Shown here: one piece after another, positions 32,069-41,353 of the stretch
Position numbering within the stretch: the stretch's first letter is position 1
Layout of the letters: the number at the start of each line of letters is the position of its first letter
From: Paenibacillus alginolyticus DSM 5050 = NBRC 15375
GTDB lineage: Bacteria > Bacillota > Bacilli > Paenibacillales > NBRC-103111
Assembly: GCF_000422905.1 (NCBI RefSeq)
Contig: NZ_AUGY01000034.1
Coordinates: 1 to 64,000, forward strand
Direction: 5' to 3'
DNA length: 64,000 nt
The notes under the pieces: model-generated
Told to the model about the DNA's origin: nothing
Databases searched by the model: none
What the model saw: only the letters and a program-made list of their open reading frames with translations
Position numbers and translations under genes: made by a program

Positions 32069-35000
32069 TTAGTTGTTATAGGCTATAGCGGCTGATGGCT
32101 TAGATTCGCCTGCATCATTGACAGCAGTTACTTTATAATAACCGTTGTAAGCTGCTGCGTAATAGTGAAACTCGGTCGCATCACTCACAGAACCAAGCTT
32201 CTTAAAAGTGCCTTTTTCTTTATCACTAAAATAGACTTGATACTGCTTTACTTTATCCTTGGACGCATTGGCTTTCCAGGTTAAAACCACACCTGCGCCA
32301 TCTGCTTTGGCTTTAATACCGGTTGGTGCAGCAGGCAGGTCCTTTGCACTTCCATGGTTACCATTGTCGGTTCCGATGGGTTCACCGATTCCGCCGTTGG
32401 AGTCTGAAGGAGGGTTAGTCGCTCCTGGAATTTGATTGCCGTCGACAGAAGGTACGAACAATGAATCTAGCGAGCTTCCATCTGTATAAGAGGAGCGGCT
32501 AGGTACCGATTCTTTCCCCGCTACATCGACTGCTGTTACATAATAACCGATTAAGCTAGTTCCTGGGATTTGATCGGTAAATTTCGTCTCAGCCCCTGCC
32601 AAGACCACTTTGCCGCCCATGAGCTGGAACTTGCCGCGGTTATCGGAACGATAAATGCGATAGCCGACGATATCAGGATTCGGACTTGCCTGGAAGGCAA
32701 TGGTTGCTGTATCACCGGACTTTGTTGTTATAACGTTCGTTGGTGCTGCAGGCTCTTTACCGTCATCAACCCGAGGGTCAACTTCGGATGGTGCGTCATC
32801 GTCATAATCGGTAGGCTTATAATTATCGATCGGCTTACGGCTTTTTTCAGGAAGTTTACTCATGGCTACTTCGATTTCTTTGAGCAATTGACTGATCGAT
32901 TTTTGCCTTTTAATAACTGTTTTCTCTTGCACGAAATCTGCCGGCGTATTATCTTGTGCCATGTAATTTAGCCCGCCATATGAACTGATTTTCATCCGTA
33001 CCATCACATTGTCGACATCAGTTGGCACATATTTCTTGTTGAAAAGATCAGTAACTAAAAGATCGGACTTCGTCGTTAATTCGCTCGGAAGCTTACCTGA
33101 CAAGCTGGAAACGGTTGCCGAGACAATACCTTCCGGTTTTGCGAAAGTTTTGGTAGGGAATAGCTCCGGCTTTTGTTCGATCGTTCGATTCATGATGAGT
33201 GCCCATATATCTTTGGCGTGATAGGTTTGATGCATTTGCGATGATTTCAACGACGATGACAATTTATTGATCGGCTGATCGTAGCCGATCCACACGCCAA
33301 CTGTGATGTCCGGGCTGAATCCCATAAACCAAGCATCGGCATCGTCTTGCGTAGATCCTGTTTTACCTGAAATCTCAATTTTGCCGTATGATTTATATTT
33401 TTGCATCAAATCTGTCGCTGTACCTTGGCTAATCACCGTTTTCATCATATCCGTAATTAGATATGCACTTTGCGGAGAGTAGACAGGGGTAGGCTTCAGA
33501 TCATGCGTATAAATCGTTTTGCCATTCGAATCTTTGATTTCTCGAATCATAAACGTATCATTAAATACGCCTTTATTCGGAATAGAAGCATAAGCGCCAG
33601 TCAGTTCCCGCACGGAAGTTCCCTTGCTTAAACCGCCGATTACACCGGTCTGCGCAACGTAATCTTCTTTTTGAATGGACGTGATACCGAGTTTTTTTGC
33701 GAAATCCCAGGCATCATTAATGCCTACTTTATTCAAAAATATATCAATGGCAGGGATGTTGTAAGACTGGTTTAGAGCTTTTCTGGCTGTCATTAATCCG
33801 TGAAACTTGTGATCCCAGTTTTCTGGAAGATGAAAGCCTTTCACACCGTCTTTTAGAATAATGGGGATATCATCCACGACACTAGCCGGTTGAATGGCCC
33901 CTTTCTCTAAGGCAGGTATATAAGCGGCGATTGGCTTCATGGTTGATCCAGGCTGCCTGAATGCTTGTGTGGCGTGATTGAGCTGCTCTTCGAAGAAATT
34001 GCGCCCCTCAATCATTCCTTTTATAGCTCCAGTTTTAGAATCGATCATGATGGCCCCGACTTGTTCCATGCCCTTTTTATCGTCTGTAGGGGCGAAGTTT
34101 TTCTCATTACTCGAGATTTCATGCATGGAATCATAAATCGTCTTATCAATGGTTGTATAGATTTGATAACCGCCACGTAAGAGCTGAGTATGTATGCCTT
34201 TTAATGCTTCATTATAAGCGGCCTGATTTTTCTTAGGATCAAGATCAGGCTTTTGGATCTTCAACAAAATTTCGGCTGCTTCTTGCTCTGTTTCAATCAT
34301 TAGGTAAGGATAAGTCGTATAAGCCTTCTGAGCCGCAGCGGGCATGGAAGCTTTGAGATCAAACTTAAGTGCTTCTTGGTACTGTTCGTTCGTAATTTTC
34401 TTTTCTTCCAGCATCCGTTTGAGTACTAATTGTTCACGAGTAACCGCTTTTTTGAACCCATCTTCATCAAACTCGGGCTTACTTGTGAAGGCAGAGTACT
34501 GCGATGGGGATTGCGGCAGACCGGCTAAGTATGCGGCTTGAGCAACGTTTAACTTATCCAGATCGTCGATGTTGAAGAGACCTTTGGCAGCAGCTTTAAT
34601 TCCATATAGATTATAGCCAGTCGCGCCATTGCCATAAGGAATTTTGTTCAAATAAGCGAGCAAAATTTCATCCTTGGACATTAGGCGTTCCATCCGCAGC
34701 GCAAGCAGGAGCTCTCTTGCTTTACGTCCGTCATCTTTGTCTAGTGTTAGAAATACCCGTCTGGCAAGCTGTTGCGTAATCGTACTGCCGCCTGTTTGTA
34801 CTTCCTCGTTCAGCAGCTTCTGAGTTACTGCGCGGTAAAGTCCGCGGAAATCTATCCCGCGATGGTTGTAGAAGTCTTTGTCTTCAATAGCGAGGACAGC
34901 GTCTAACAGTAATTGAGGTATGTCATCTAGCTGAGCGAGACGACGGTCTTCTTCCGTTCGCAATTGCCCTATGACAGTATCGTCATTGAAGTAAGCAAAA

Positions 35001-35215
35001 CCTGTTACTGCATTTTCCTGCATCTGCTGACGTATGGATTCTTCGGTGCGTACAGGATCTTTTTTGACAAGTGCACTCACATACCCGAATGCGGCGGATC
35101 CACCAACAATCCCCGCCAAAAAAGCACTAATGATGGTCCACTTTAAGGTAATCCAAGTTACTTTGAATGTCGTTCTCACCCAAGGGCGATTCCATTTAGC
35201 GAAAAAATTGCGCAT
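32069..35215 (-). CDS. Class A penicillin-binding protein (PBP1) with C-terminal fibronectin III domains
   Basis: Bifunctional peptidoglycan polymerase/transpeptidase, 1048 residues. One membrane anchor at about 24-46; GT51 glycosyltransferase with catalytic Glu111 in EDKDFYNHRGID; transpeptidase with SxxK at Ser424-Lys427 (GSTMKP), SYN at 484-486 and KTG at 618-620. After the enzyme core come a low-complexity acidic linker and two fibronectin type III-like modules (about 835-925 and 965-1045). The frame is open to 35347, but the family N-terminus and AAGGAGG point to ATG 35215. Transcribed alone, opposite to tyrS. Confidence 0.92.
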   Translation of the reverse strand: MRNFFAKWNRPWVRTTFKVTWITLKWTIISAFLAGIVGGSAAFGYVSALVKKDPVRTEESIRQQMQENAVTGFAYFNDDTVIGQLRTEEDRRLAQLDDIPQLLLDAVLAIEDKDFYNHRGIDFRGLYRAVTQKLLNEEVQTGGSTITQQLARRVFLTLDKDDGRKARELLLALRMERLMSKDEILLAYLNKIPYGNGATGYNLYGIKAAAKGLFNIDDLDKLNVAQAAYLAGLPQSPSQYSAFTSKPEFDEDGFKKAVTREQLVLKRMLEEKKITNEQYQEALKFDLKASMPAAAQKAYTTYPYLMIETEQEAAEILLKIQKPDLDPKKNQAAYNEALKGIHTQLLRGGYQIYTTIDKTIYDSMHEISSNEKNFAPTDDKKGMEQVGAIMIDSKTGAIKGMIEGRNFFEEQLNHATQAFRQPGSTMKPIAAYIPALEKGAIQPASVVDDIPIILKDGVKGFHLPENWDHKFHGLMTARKALNQSYNIPAIDIFLNKVGINDAWDFAKKLGITSIQKEDYVAQTGVIGGLSKGTSVRELTGAYASIPNKGVFNDTFMIREIKDSNGKTIYTHDLKPTPVYSPQSAYLITDMMKTVISQGTATDLMQKYKSYGKIEISGKTGSTQDDADAWFMGFSPDITVGVWIGYDQPINKLSSSLKSSQMHQTYHAKDIWALIMNRTIEQKPELFPTKTFAKPEGIVSATVSSLSGKLPSELTTKSDLLVTDLFNKKYVPTDVDNVMVRMKISSYGGLNYMAQDNTPADFVQEKTVIKRQKSISQLLKEIEVAMSKLPEKSRKPIDNYKPTDYDDDAPSEVDPRVDDGKEPAAPTNVITTKSGDTATIAFQASPNPDIVGYRIYRSDNRGKFQLMGGKVVLAGAETKFTDQIPGTSLIGYYVTAVDVAGKESVPSRSSYTDGSSLDSLFVPSVDGNQIPGATNPPSDSNGGIGEPIGTDNGNHGSAKDLPAAPTGIKAKADGAGVVLTWKANASKDKVKQYQVYFSDKEKGTFKKLGSVSDATEFHYYAAAYNGYYKVTAVNDAGESKPSAAIAYNN

Positions 35216-35349
35216 AAGTTCCAATATCCTCCTTACATGAACCCTAATAGTATACCATAATTGCACCTTATGCGGTAATGATGAACCGAAGAAACGATGC
35301 CGACATGGTTTGACAACACCTAGAAACATGTGATAAATTTTTATCAAAT

Positions 35350-35645
35350 GCGTAGAAAGATCAGCAGTAGGTAGCTTGTGGATGCTTTCAGAGAGCCGGT
35401 GGAGGGTGCGAACCGGTACCTGCAGGTTAGTGAATTACGGTCTTGAGCAGTGGATGGGAACCTGCAGCTACATGAGCTGCACAAGTAGTATTTGCCGATT
35501 AAACCCCGTTAAAGGTTCTTGAGTGAAAATAGCTAGCCGTGCACATAACACCTGTTATAGATGTACGTAACTACTGTTTTAATTAGGGTGGTACCGCGAG
35601 TCAAGTCTTCTCGTCCCTTTGTGGATAAGAAGGCTTTTTTTGTAT
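35350..35645 (+). promoter_or_regulatory. Tyrosine T-box riboswitch upstream of tyrS
   Basis: The T-box sequence AGGGTGGTACCGCG is at 35585-35598, preceded by a long stem I region starting near 35350 that includes AGAGAGCCGGTGGAGGGTGC and ends before the pairing ACCTGCAGG / AACCTGCAG. The likely specifier is TAC at 35436-35438 (GTGAATTACGG), a tyrosine codon, matching the gene. A terminator with arms GTCTTCTC..TCC and GGATAAGAAGGC plus T-run is at 35603-35642; uncharged tRNA-Tyr would favour the antiterminator. Confidence 0.92.
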
Positions 35646-35666
35646 GTTTAAAGAAAAAGGAGATGG

Positions 35667-36932
35667 ATGAACATGGATATTTTGAAGGATTTGGAGTTTC
35701 GTGGGCTGCTGCATCAAATTACGGATCGAGAGGGCTTAGACAAAAAGCTAAGCGAGGAGCGTGTTACGCTTTATTGCGGCTTTGACCCGACTGCAGACAG
35801 CTTGCATATCGGCAGCTTGCTGCCTATTCTAACGCTGAGACGTTTTCAGCTCGCAGGTCATATTCCTTTGGCACTCGTTGGCGGGGGAACCGGTTTAATC
35901 GGTGATCCAAGCGGGAAAGCCAATGAGCGAACACTTAATGGACCTGAAGTTGTCGAGGCTTGGTCACAAAGCATCAAAAAGCAGTTATCTCGATTTCTCG
36001 ACTTCTCGACTGAAATTGAAAATAGTGCAGAGCTAGTCAACAATTACGATTGGCTTGGATCGCTGAATGTCATCGAATTCCTTCGTGATGTAGGCAAAAA
36101 TTTTACCGTCAATTACATGTTGGCCAAAGATTCTGTTGATTCACGGATCTCCAAAGGGATTTCTTTCACAGAGTTCAGCTACATGATTCTGCAATCTTAC
36201 GATTTCCTGAAGCTCAATGAAACCAAAAATTGCTCCGTGCAAATTGGCGGAAGTGACCAATGGGGCAATATTACGGCTGGTCTTGAGCTTATCGGTAAAT
36301 CCACAGATAAACGTGCTTACGGAGTAACCTTGCCGCTTGTGACAAAGAGTGATGGTCAAAAGTTCGGAAAGACAGAAGGCGGAGCTATTTGGTTAGATGC
36401 TAGCAAAACGTCTCCTTACCAGTTCTACCAATTTTGGTTAGGCACTGCCGACAATGATGTCATCCGTTTCCTGAAATACTTTACTTTCGTTTCTCATGAG
36501 GAAATCGAACGACTCGAAGAAGAAGTACAGGCTCAGCCTGAGAAGAGGGAAGCTCAGAAATTACTTGCCCGCGAAGTTACGAAGCTTGTACACGGTGGAG
36601 ACGCGTTAGAAAGTGCTCTTAACATTACAACGGCTTTATTCAGTGGTAATATTCAGGAGCTTTCTCGTACAGAAATTGAAGAAGCGTTCAAGGATGTTCC
36701 ATCTACAACGATAGATCAAGATGATATTGCGTTGGTTGATTTGCTGATATCCGTAGGAGCGGCACCGTCTAAACGTCAAGCACGTCAAGATATTGAAAGT
36801 GGAGCTGTCACGGTCAACGGTGTTAAAGTGACGCAATTCGATGCAGCAGCCAAAGATTTGGGTAGACTCGGAGAGACTTACATTATTATTCGCCGCGGTA
36901 AAAAGAATTACTATCTTGTACAGTTTGCTTAA
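35667..36932 (+). CDS. tyrS: Tyrosyl-tRNA synthetase
   Basis: Charges tRNA-Tyr. 421 residues: class I motif HIGS at 47-50, the tyrosine pocket region YMILQSYDFLKLN, KFGKTEGGAIW (the KMSKS equivalent) near residue 229, and a C-terminal S4-like RNA-binding domain (ISVGAAPSKRQARQDIESGAVTVNG). The ATG at 35673 is an alternative start with wider spacing from AAGGAG. Controlled by the T-box described above. Confidence 0.96.
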   Translation: MNMDILKDLEFRGLLHQITDREGLDKKLSEERVTLYCGFDPTADSLHIGSLLPILTLRRFQLAGHIPLALVGGGTGLIGDPSGKANERTLNGPEVVEAWSQSIKKQLSRFLDFSTEIENSAELVNNYDWLGSLNVIEFLRDVGKNFTVNYMLAKDSVDSRISKGISFTEFSYMILQSYDFLKLNETKNCSVQIGGSDQWGNITAGLELIGKSTDKRAYGVTLPLVTKSDGQKFGKTEGGAIWLDASKTSPYQFYQFWLGTADNDVIRFLKYFTFVSHEEIERLEEEVQAQPEKREAQKLLAREVTKLVHGGDALESALNITTALFSGNIQELSRTEIEEAFKDVPSTTIDQDDIALVDLLISVGAAPSKRQARQDIESGAVTVNGVKVTQFDAAAKDLGRLGETYIIIRRGKKNYYLVQFA

Positions 36933-36940
36933 CGAAAAAT

Positions 36941-36976
36941 AAGCCCCTCAGGGAAATCCCAGAGGGGCTTGCTTTT
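36941..36976 (+). terminator. Bidirectional terminator between tyrS and rpsD
   Basis: AAGCCCCTC and GAGGGGCTT flank an inner GGGAAATCCC; T-rich on both sides. Confidence 0.9.
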
Positions 36977-36977
36977 A

Positions 36978-37577
36978 TTAACGGCTGTAGAACTCGACGA
37001 TTTGTTTCTCGTCAATTTCTTGTGGAAGCTCAGAACGTTCTGGCAAACGGATGTACTTGCCTTCTACGCTTGCGTCGTTGAACTCAAGGTAAGTTGGCAG
37101 GTAGTTACGGTTAGCAAGAGCTTCTTTCACTGCGGAAAGACCTTTGCTTCTTTCACGAAGAGCAATAACGTCGCCTGTAGATACGATGTAAGAAGCGATA
37201 TCTACTTTTTTGCCGTTCACAGTTACGTGACCGTGAGCAACTAGTTGACGCGCGCCTGCGCGGGAGTTGGAAAGACCAAGACGGTAAACCAAGTTGTCCA
37301 AACGGCTTTCAAGCAAGATCATGAAGTTCTCACCGGCAATACCTTTAAGTTTGGAAGCTTTATCGAACAAGTTGCGGAATTGCTTCTCGTTCAAACCGTA
37401 CATGTGACGAAGCTTTTGTTTTTCATTTAATTGAACGCCATAGCCGCTCATTTTTTTGCGTTGTCCTGGGCCATGTTGACCTGGAGGGAATGGGCGTTTC
37501 AAGTCTTTGCCGTTACCGCTCAAAGAGATACCAACACGACGGCTTAATTTAAATTTAGGTCCTGTATAACGTGACAT
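36978..37577 (-). CDS. rpsD: 30S ribosomal protein S4
   Basis: Primary 16S rRNA-binding protein of the small subunit, 199 residues. [16 protein letters not shown] at the start, the S4 domain [34 protein letters not shown] in the middle and [21 protein letters not shown] at the end. Stands alone, as in B. subtilis, next to tyrS. It has a near-consensus promoter and a structured leader (below). Confidence 0.97.
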   Translation of the reverse strand: MSRYTGPKFKLSRRVGISLSGNGKDLKRPFPPGQHGPGQRKKMSGYGVQLNEKQKLRHMYGLNEKQFRNLFDKASKLKGIAGENFMILLESRLDNLVYRLGLSNSRAGARQLVAHGHVTVNGKKVDIASYIVSTGDVIALRERSKGLSAVKEALANRNYLPTYLEFNDASVEGKYIRLPERSELPQEIDEKQIVEFYSR

Positions 37578-37579
37578 TT

Positions 37580-37772
37580 AGGAAAAACTCCTTCTTTTCA
37601 ACAATTAGTTTAGTAGATAGCATCTAGATGTCAGGGTGAAGACAAGTGCCTGGTTTTGCTTACGAATCATACTGTGATTCCCTGACAAGAGTAGTTCAGC
37701 CGCTGTCTTGGCAGGAGCAAAAGCAGTGAGGGTGATCACAATTGGCATTCACCGAAATCATGTTGTTACTCG
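37580..37772 (-). promoter_or_regulatory. Structured leader of rpsD, probable S4 autoregulatory RNA
   Basis: On the minus strand the 5' UTR between the promoter and the start is about 195 bases. TGTCAGGG and CCCTGACA, about 40 bases apart, pair perfectly, enclosing a small GAATCA/TGATTC hairpin; a further GC-rich region lies upstream. S4 represses its own synthesis through leader RNA in Bacillus, so this is the expected place. I did not verify the consensus base by base. Confidence 0.55.
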
Positions 37773-37779
37773 ACTTCTA

Positions 37780-37808
37780 ATTTTATTAAAAACAGGGGCA
37801 TGTGTCAA
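37780..37808 (-). promoter_or_regulatory. Promoter of rpsD
   Basis: On the minus strand TTGACA, 17 bases, TAAAAT. Confidence 0.8.
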
Positions 37809-37839
37809 GTCTCAATCCTTTAAAGTGATTCTAAAAAAT

Positions 37840-37854
37840 CGTGCAATACGCACG
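37840..37854 (+). promoter_or_regulatory. Perfect palindrome in the rpsD / GGDEF divergent region
   Basis: CGTGC-AATAC-GCACG. It overlies the expected -35 position for the TATGATAATAT at 37864-37874, the probable -10 of the GGDEF gene. Operator candidate of unknown regulator. Confidence 0.4.
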
Positions 37855-37930
37855 GAAAAATAGTATGATAATATGAGTTAAGATTTTGCCTGGTTCTATA
37901 GGACTACAGTTTGTTGGTGAAGGAGAGCCT

Positions 37931-39919
37931 ATGAGTGAATCACTTCGTAGTTTGATACAACAAAGTCGTACAGAACACTTCGAAGAGTTTCTTCGGCAAG
38001 GACTTGTTCTTTCTAGCAACTTTTCCTATTGGGAATCCGATGGCCATCACGTCGTTCGAGATGCTTTTGATGAATGGATTCACCAATTCGGGCAAGCGAT
38101 GCTGCCGCCTCAAACCGCACTGTTATGCGTGGATACGGATCTGAAAGTGGTTAATGCTTGCTCCCATGATACCCCTCTTACTGATTCATTGCTGCAGGTA
38201 GGAGCATCATGGAACTACGCAGAACGCAATGACAATCCGCTGGTACGATGTGCTGAAAATCCTAAAATGCATATCATGACTAGCGAAGAAATGAGCGCAA
38301 AAGAACTGAAGTCAGTTTTGGCTGCTTCGATTCCAGTCCTAGATCCACAAGGGATTCCAATTCTTTACTTGGGACTATTTTCCCATATGATTACAGAAGC
38401 AGATGAACTTGCGCAATTGTTCTATATCATTTCCCTTGCTTTCCAAGGCAGTTTGCAGAGCGTGGAGGATCGTCGCAAGTACGACCACTTGTTTATGCAG
38501 CATCTAAATAGGGAACTTGAGTTTAAGAAGCATGATATTTTATTTGAGGCATCTAAGAAGCTACATGCCAAAATTGATGTCGATTCGGTGTTGACCGAAG
38601 TCATTGAATGCATGCATAGCGTTTATCCCAATATACAAGTAGATTTATTGCTTTCACAGGATAATGACTCTACGAATCTATCCGTAAAGCCTTTGAATTT
38701 CCAAAGTGCGGAGGATGACATTCTAACGCGTGCTTTTATGGAAGGGCAGGTCATATTTGAACCTTCTTCCGAGAGCAGTGGTCCAAGTACAGGTCAAATA
38801 GCAGCTCCATTATCAGGTAAACAGGGCGTATATGGTGTGTTATATATGACCTCTAACAACGATTTGATTCATGCATCGGATTTGCAATTCATATCATTGC
38901 TTGCCGATACAGCGGGTTCAGCTTTTGAAAACGCTAAATTGTATGAGCAGTCCAACTTAATGATTAACGAGCTTCGACTAATTAATGATATTACCAAGCA
39001 GTTAAATCAGAGCTTGCGTTTAAACGAAATCTTTAATTCAGCCTCGAGCGAGATTTTAAGTATTTTCGGCGCGGATTATAGTTGTATTTTGCAGGCGGAT
39101 AAAAATAGTGAGAATTTAATCGTACAAGCAACTAATTTGCCAGCCATGTTTCATGAGACCTTTACCATAGGTCAAGGCTTTTCTGGCGCTGTCTATACCT
39201 CCAAAGAACCGATTATTATTTCAGACTATTGGAGCAATGACAAGGTCGAGTCAAAGCTGATGAAGTTAACTAACTCCCGCTCGCTGATTGGTTCGCCGAT
39301 ACTCGTGAATGGACAAGTTGAGGGCGTTATTCTAGTCGTGCATAGCAAGCCAAATTTCTTTTCCTATGATAATTATAAATTGCTGCAGGTTCTTTCGGGT
39401 CATATTGGACTTGCTATGACGAATGCTTCCCTGCATGCTGAAGTGAAACGAATGGTTATTACAGACAATCTTACAGGACTATATGTACGTCATTATTTGG
39501 ACGAGCAGGCTAATTCGATGCAAAAAAAGGATTTTTGCGGCTCACTAATCGTTGTTGATATAGATAATTTCAAACGGGTTAATGATACCTACGGCCATCA
39601 GGTAGGCGATAAAATCTTGATCCAGGTAAGTCAGATTATTAAAACTAGCATTAGGGATAGTGATATTGCAGCAAGGTGGGGCGGGGAAGAGCTAGCGGTC
39701 TATTTACCGCAAGTAGTCAAGTCTCAAACGCTTCGAATCGCAGAGCGTATACGTATTCGTGTTCTAGAGGAGACTAATCCGCAAGTAACCGTTTCCTGTG
39801 GTGTTTCGGATTGGAATTGGGAAGAAGATAAGATTAGTGTAGAATCACTGTTCTATCGGGCAGATATGGCTCTCTATCAAGCGAAAAATAACGGCCGCAA
39901 CCAAATTCGAATCGGTTAG
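37931..39919 (+). CDS. GAF-GGDEF protein, probable diguanylate cyclase
   Basis: 662 residues, no membrane segment. An N-terminal sensor-like region similar to the start of sigma-54-activator/GAF proteins (residues 1-200), a GAF domain (about 215-345), a second GAF (about 360-505) and a C-terminal GGDEF domain with LTGLYVRHYLDE, DIDNFKRVNDTYGHQVGD and GGEEL at 584-588. RDSD at 575-578, five residues before it, is an intact product-inhibition I-site, so c-di-GMP synthesis with feedback is likely. The active-site Phe is Leu, a tolerated change. AAGGAGAG sets the start at ATG 37931. Monocistronic. Confidence 0.88.
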   Translation: MSESLRSLIQQSRTEHFEEFLRQGLVLSSNFSYWESDGHHVVRDAFDEWIHQFGQAMLPPQTALLCVDTDLKVVNACSHDTPLTDSLLQVGASWNYAERNDNPLVRCAENPKMHIMTSEEMSAKELKSVLAASIPVLDPQGIPILYLGLFSHMITEADELAQLFYIISLAFQGSLQSVEDRRKYDHLFMQHLNRELEFKKHDILFEASKKLHAKIDVDSVLTEVIECMHSVYPNIQVDLLLSQDNDSTNLSVKPLNFQSAEDDILTRAFMEGQVIFEPSSESSGPSTGQIAAPLSGKQGVYGVLYMTSNNDLIHASDLQFISLLADTAGSAFENAKLYEQSNLMINELRLINDITKQLNQSLRLNEIFNSASSEILSIFGADYSCILQADKNSENLIVQATNLPAMFHETFTIGQGFSGAVYTSKEPIIISDYWSNDKVESKLMKLTNSRSLIGSPILVNGQVEGVILVVHSKPNFFSYDNYKLLQVLSGHIGLAMTNASLHAEVKRMVITDNLTGLYVRHYLDEQANSMQKKDFCGSLIVVDIDNFKRVNDTYGHQVGDKILIQVSQIIKTSIRDSDIAARWGGEELAVYLPQVVKSQTLRIAERIRIRVLEETNPQVTVSCGVSDWNWEEDKISVESLFYRADMALYQAKNNGRNQIRIG

Positions 39920-39924
39920 TAACG

Positions 39925-39953
39925 AGCACTTGTCTAAGGACAGGTGCTTTTCC
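39925..39953 (+). terminator. Terminator of the GGDEF gene
   Basis: AGCACTTGTC and GACAGGTGCT (one G-T wobble) with TTTT. The rest of 39954-40120 shows nothing I can name. Confidence 0.8.
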
Positions 39954-40123
39954 TTCGCTGTAACACTTTCAAATCAAGGAACCTGGACGCGCAATGTGCA
40001 AAAAATGTCGATAAAAGGTTATCTAATCTAATAAATTTGTAGAGGCAGGGAAAACTACACAAAGGATGGAAATATGATAGGGTACTTCACCATTATAGAA
40101 CCAGACAACTCCTCAATTTTCTC

Positions 40124-40152
40124 TTCCTGAACCTTCTGTAAAATGTTACAAT
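40124..40152 (+). promoter_or_regulatory. Possible promoter of the 40183 gene
   Basis: TTCCTG, 17 bases, TACAAT. Confidence 0.35.
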
Positions 40153-40182
40153 GATGTGGTCTAAGGGAAGGATGGTCGAAAT

Positions 40183-40866
40183 TTGTCGGTGTTAAACAAA
40201 AAAAACATTTTGTTAGTTTTATTTATTTGTATTGTGCTCGTTGCTCTGATTGCCTTTTTATTTTATAACCCTACAGGCATTAAACTTACTCATAGTAATA
40301 TGCGACAGCTATCTGAACATTTAAGGGACATTGGTTGGCCCGGTAAAATCATCGGAATGGCTTTAATTTTTTTTCAAACGTTCTTTCCGTTTATTCCGTT
40401 TGTTGTTGTTGCAGGTACGAATGTAGCTATTTTCGGTATTAAAATGGGGTTTCTTGTTAATTACATAATGTCTTGTCTGGGAGCAATCTCGTCTTTTTAC
40501 TTTGCTCGCTATTATGGACATGCATGGGTGGAGAAAAAGCTAGACCGATTTCCGTTAGTGACGCAGTTTAGTAAGCGAATGGAGAAGCGAGGATTCTTGT
40601 ATGTTCTTCTAGGGAGATTGATTCCGATTTTACCTTCCTCGGCGATTAATTTTGGTGCAGGGCTAACTCGAATGCGATTTACTCATTTTCTATGGGGTAC
40701 CTTGCTGGGGAAACTGCCGATCGTTTTTCTGGAATCGATGATTGCGCATGATTTATTTCATTTCCAGAAATATAAGGGAAGACTACTTTGGTTGCTAGGT
40801 ATTTTCGTTGTTTTGATCCTATTAGGGAATGGCGTGAAGAAAGCCTTTGCAGCAAAGACGAAGTGA
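40183..40866 (+). CDS. TVP38/TMEM64 family (DedA-type) membrane protein
   Basis: 227 residues, about five to six hydrophobic segments. The family core is visible: PFIPFVVVAGTNVAIFG (re-entrant loop), FYFARYYGHAWVEKKL and RGFLYVLLGRLIPILPSSAINFGAGLTRMRFTHFLWGTLLGKLP. Such proteins are related to VTT-domain lipid scramblases; the substrate here is unknown. Start TTG 40183 follows GGGAAGGATGG; GTG 40189 is the alternative. Followed 114 bases later by the HPr-like gene. Confidence 0.85.
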   Translation: MSVLNKKNILLVLFICIVLVALIAFLFYNPTGIKLTHSNMRQLSEHLRDIGWPGKIIGMALIFFQTFFPFIPFVVVAGTNVAIFGIKMGFLVNYIMSCLGAISSFYFARYYGHAWVEKKLDRFPLVTQFSKRMEKRGFLYVLLGRLIPILPSSAINFGAGLTRMRFTHFLWGTLLGKLPIVFLESMIAHDLFHFQKYKGRLLWLLGIFVVLILLGNGVKKAFAAKTK

Positions 40867-40980
40867 AGACCTTTACTTGGAGAATGAAGGAAATTTTTAG
40901 TTGCGTTAAGTAACCTTTCCAAGTTATCATATAGGGAGCAAGGCGACCAATTCAGATGCAAATAAATGGAGGAATGAAAT

Positions 40981-41229
40981 ATGCCAAGTGCTAATAATGC
41001 CGCAATTGTTGAAATTTCACAAACAGCTAATAAATTCAGATCGTCAATCGTTCTCCAATATGATAATAAGTATATCGATGTAAAAAGTATCTTAGGATTG
41101 TTTACTACATTACTTAGCTCCAGCAATTATGATCTTCATGTTCATGGGCCGGATGCAGAAGAAGCGAAAGTCGCTATGGCGGAAGTATTCGCTAAGCACA
41201 ATTTGGGCGTAAACGTAGTTCAAGAATAG
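40981..41229 (+). CDS. HPr-fold protein lacking the phosphorylatable histidine (Crh-like)
   Basis: 82 residues that align with HPr from the first helix to the end (SQTANKFRSSIVLQYDNK, VKSILGLFTTLLSS, LHVHGPDAEEAKVAMAEVF). The position of HPr His15 is Asn5, and Arg17/Pro18 are Ala7/Ala8; the first beta strand is missing. The Ser46 position is kept (Ser36 in KSILG). An in-frame stop lies just before the GGAGG-supported ATG, so the short N-terminus is real. It therefore cannot carry PTS phosphate on histidine but might still be a substrate of HPr kinase or bind partners, as Crh does (inference). Confidence 0.82.
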   Translation: MPSANNAAIVEISQTANKFRSSIVLQYDNKYIDVKSILGLFTTLLSSSNYDLHVHGPDAEEAKVAMAEVFAKHNLGVNVVQE

Positions 41230-41242
41230 CGTTCATACTCAA

Positions 41243-41280
41243 AGAAGGTACTCTCAGAATCTCTGAGGGTACCTTCTCTT
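41243..41280 (+). terminator. Terminator of the HPr-like gene
   Basis: AGAAGGTACTCTCAGA pairs with TCTGAGGGTACCTTCT (one wobble), then CTTGT. Confidence 0.8.
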
Positions 41281-41307
41281 GTATATTGATCCAATTTCGC
41301 TTAATAT
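41279..41307 (+). promoter_or_regulatory. Promoter of ylaN
   Basis: TTGTAT (41279-41284), 17 bases, TAATAT (41302-41307). Confidence 0.6.
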
Positions 41308-41353
41308 AGATCATATAAGGACGGATGACTATGCGTATAGGGGGAAGTTGGGA

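Noticed and set aside
37660-37672. GCTTACGA in the rpsD leader as a further copy of the leader element
   Set aside because: An isolated 8-base match on the wrong strand relative to rpsD, without the following hairpins.
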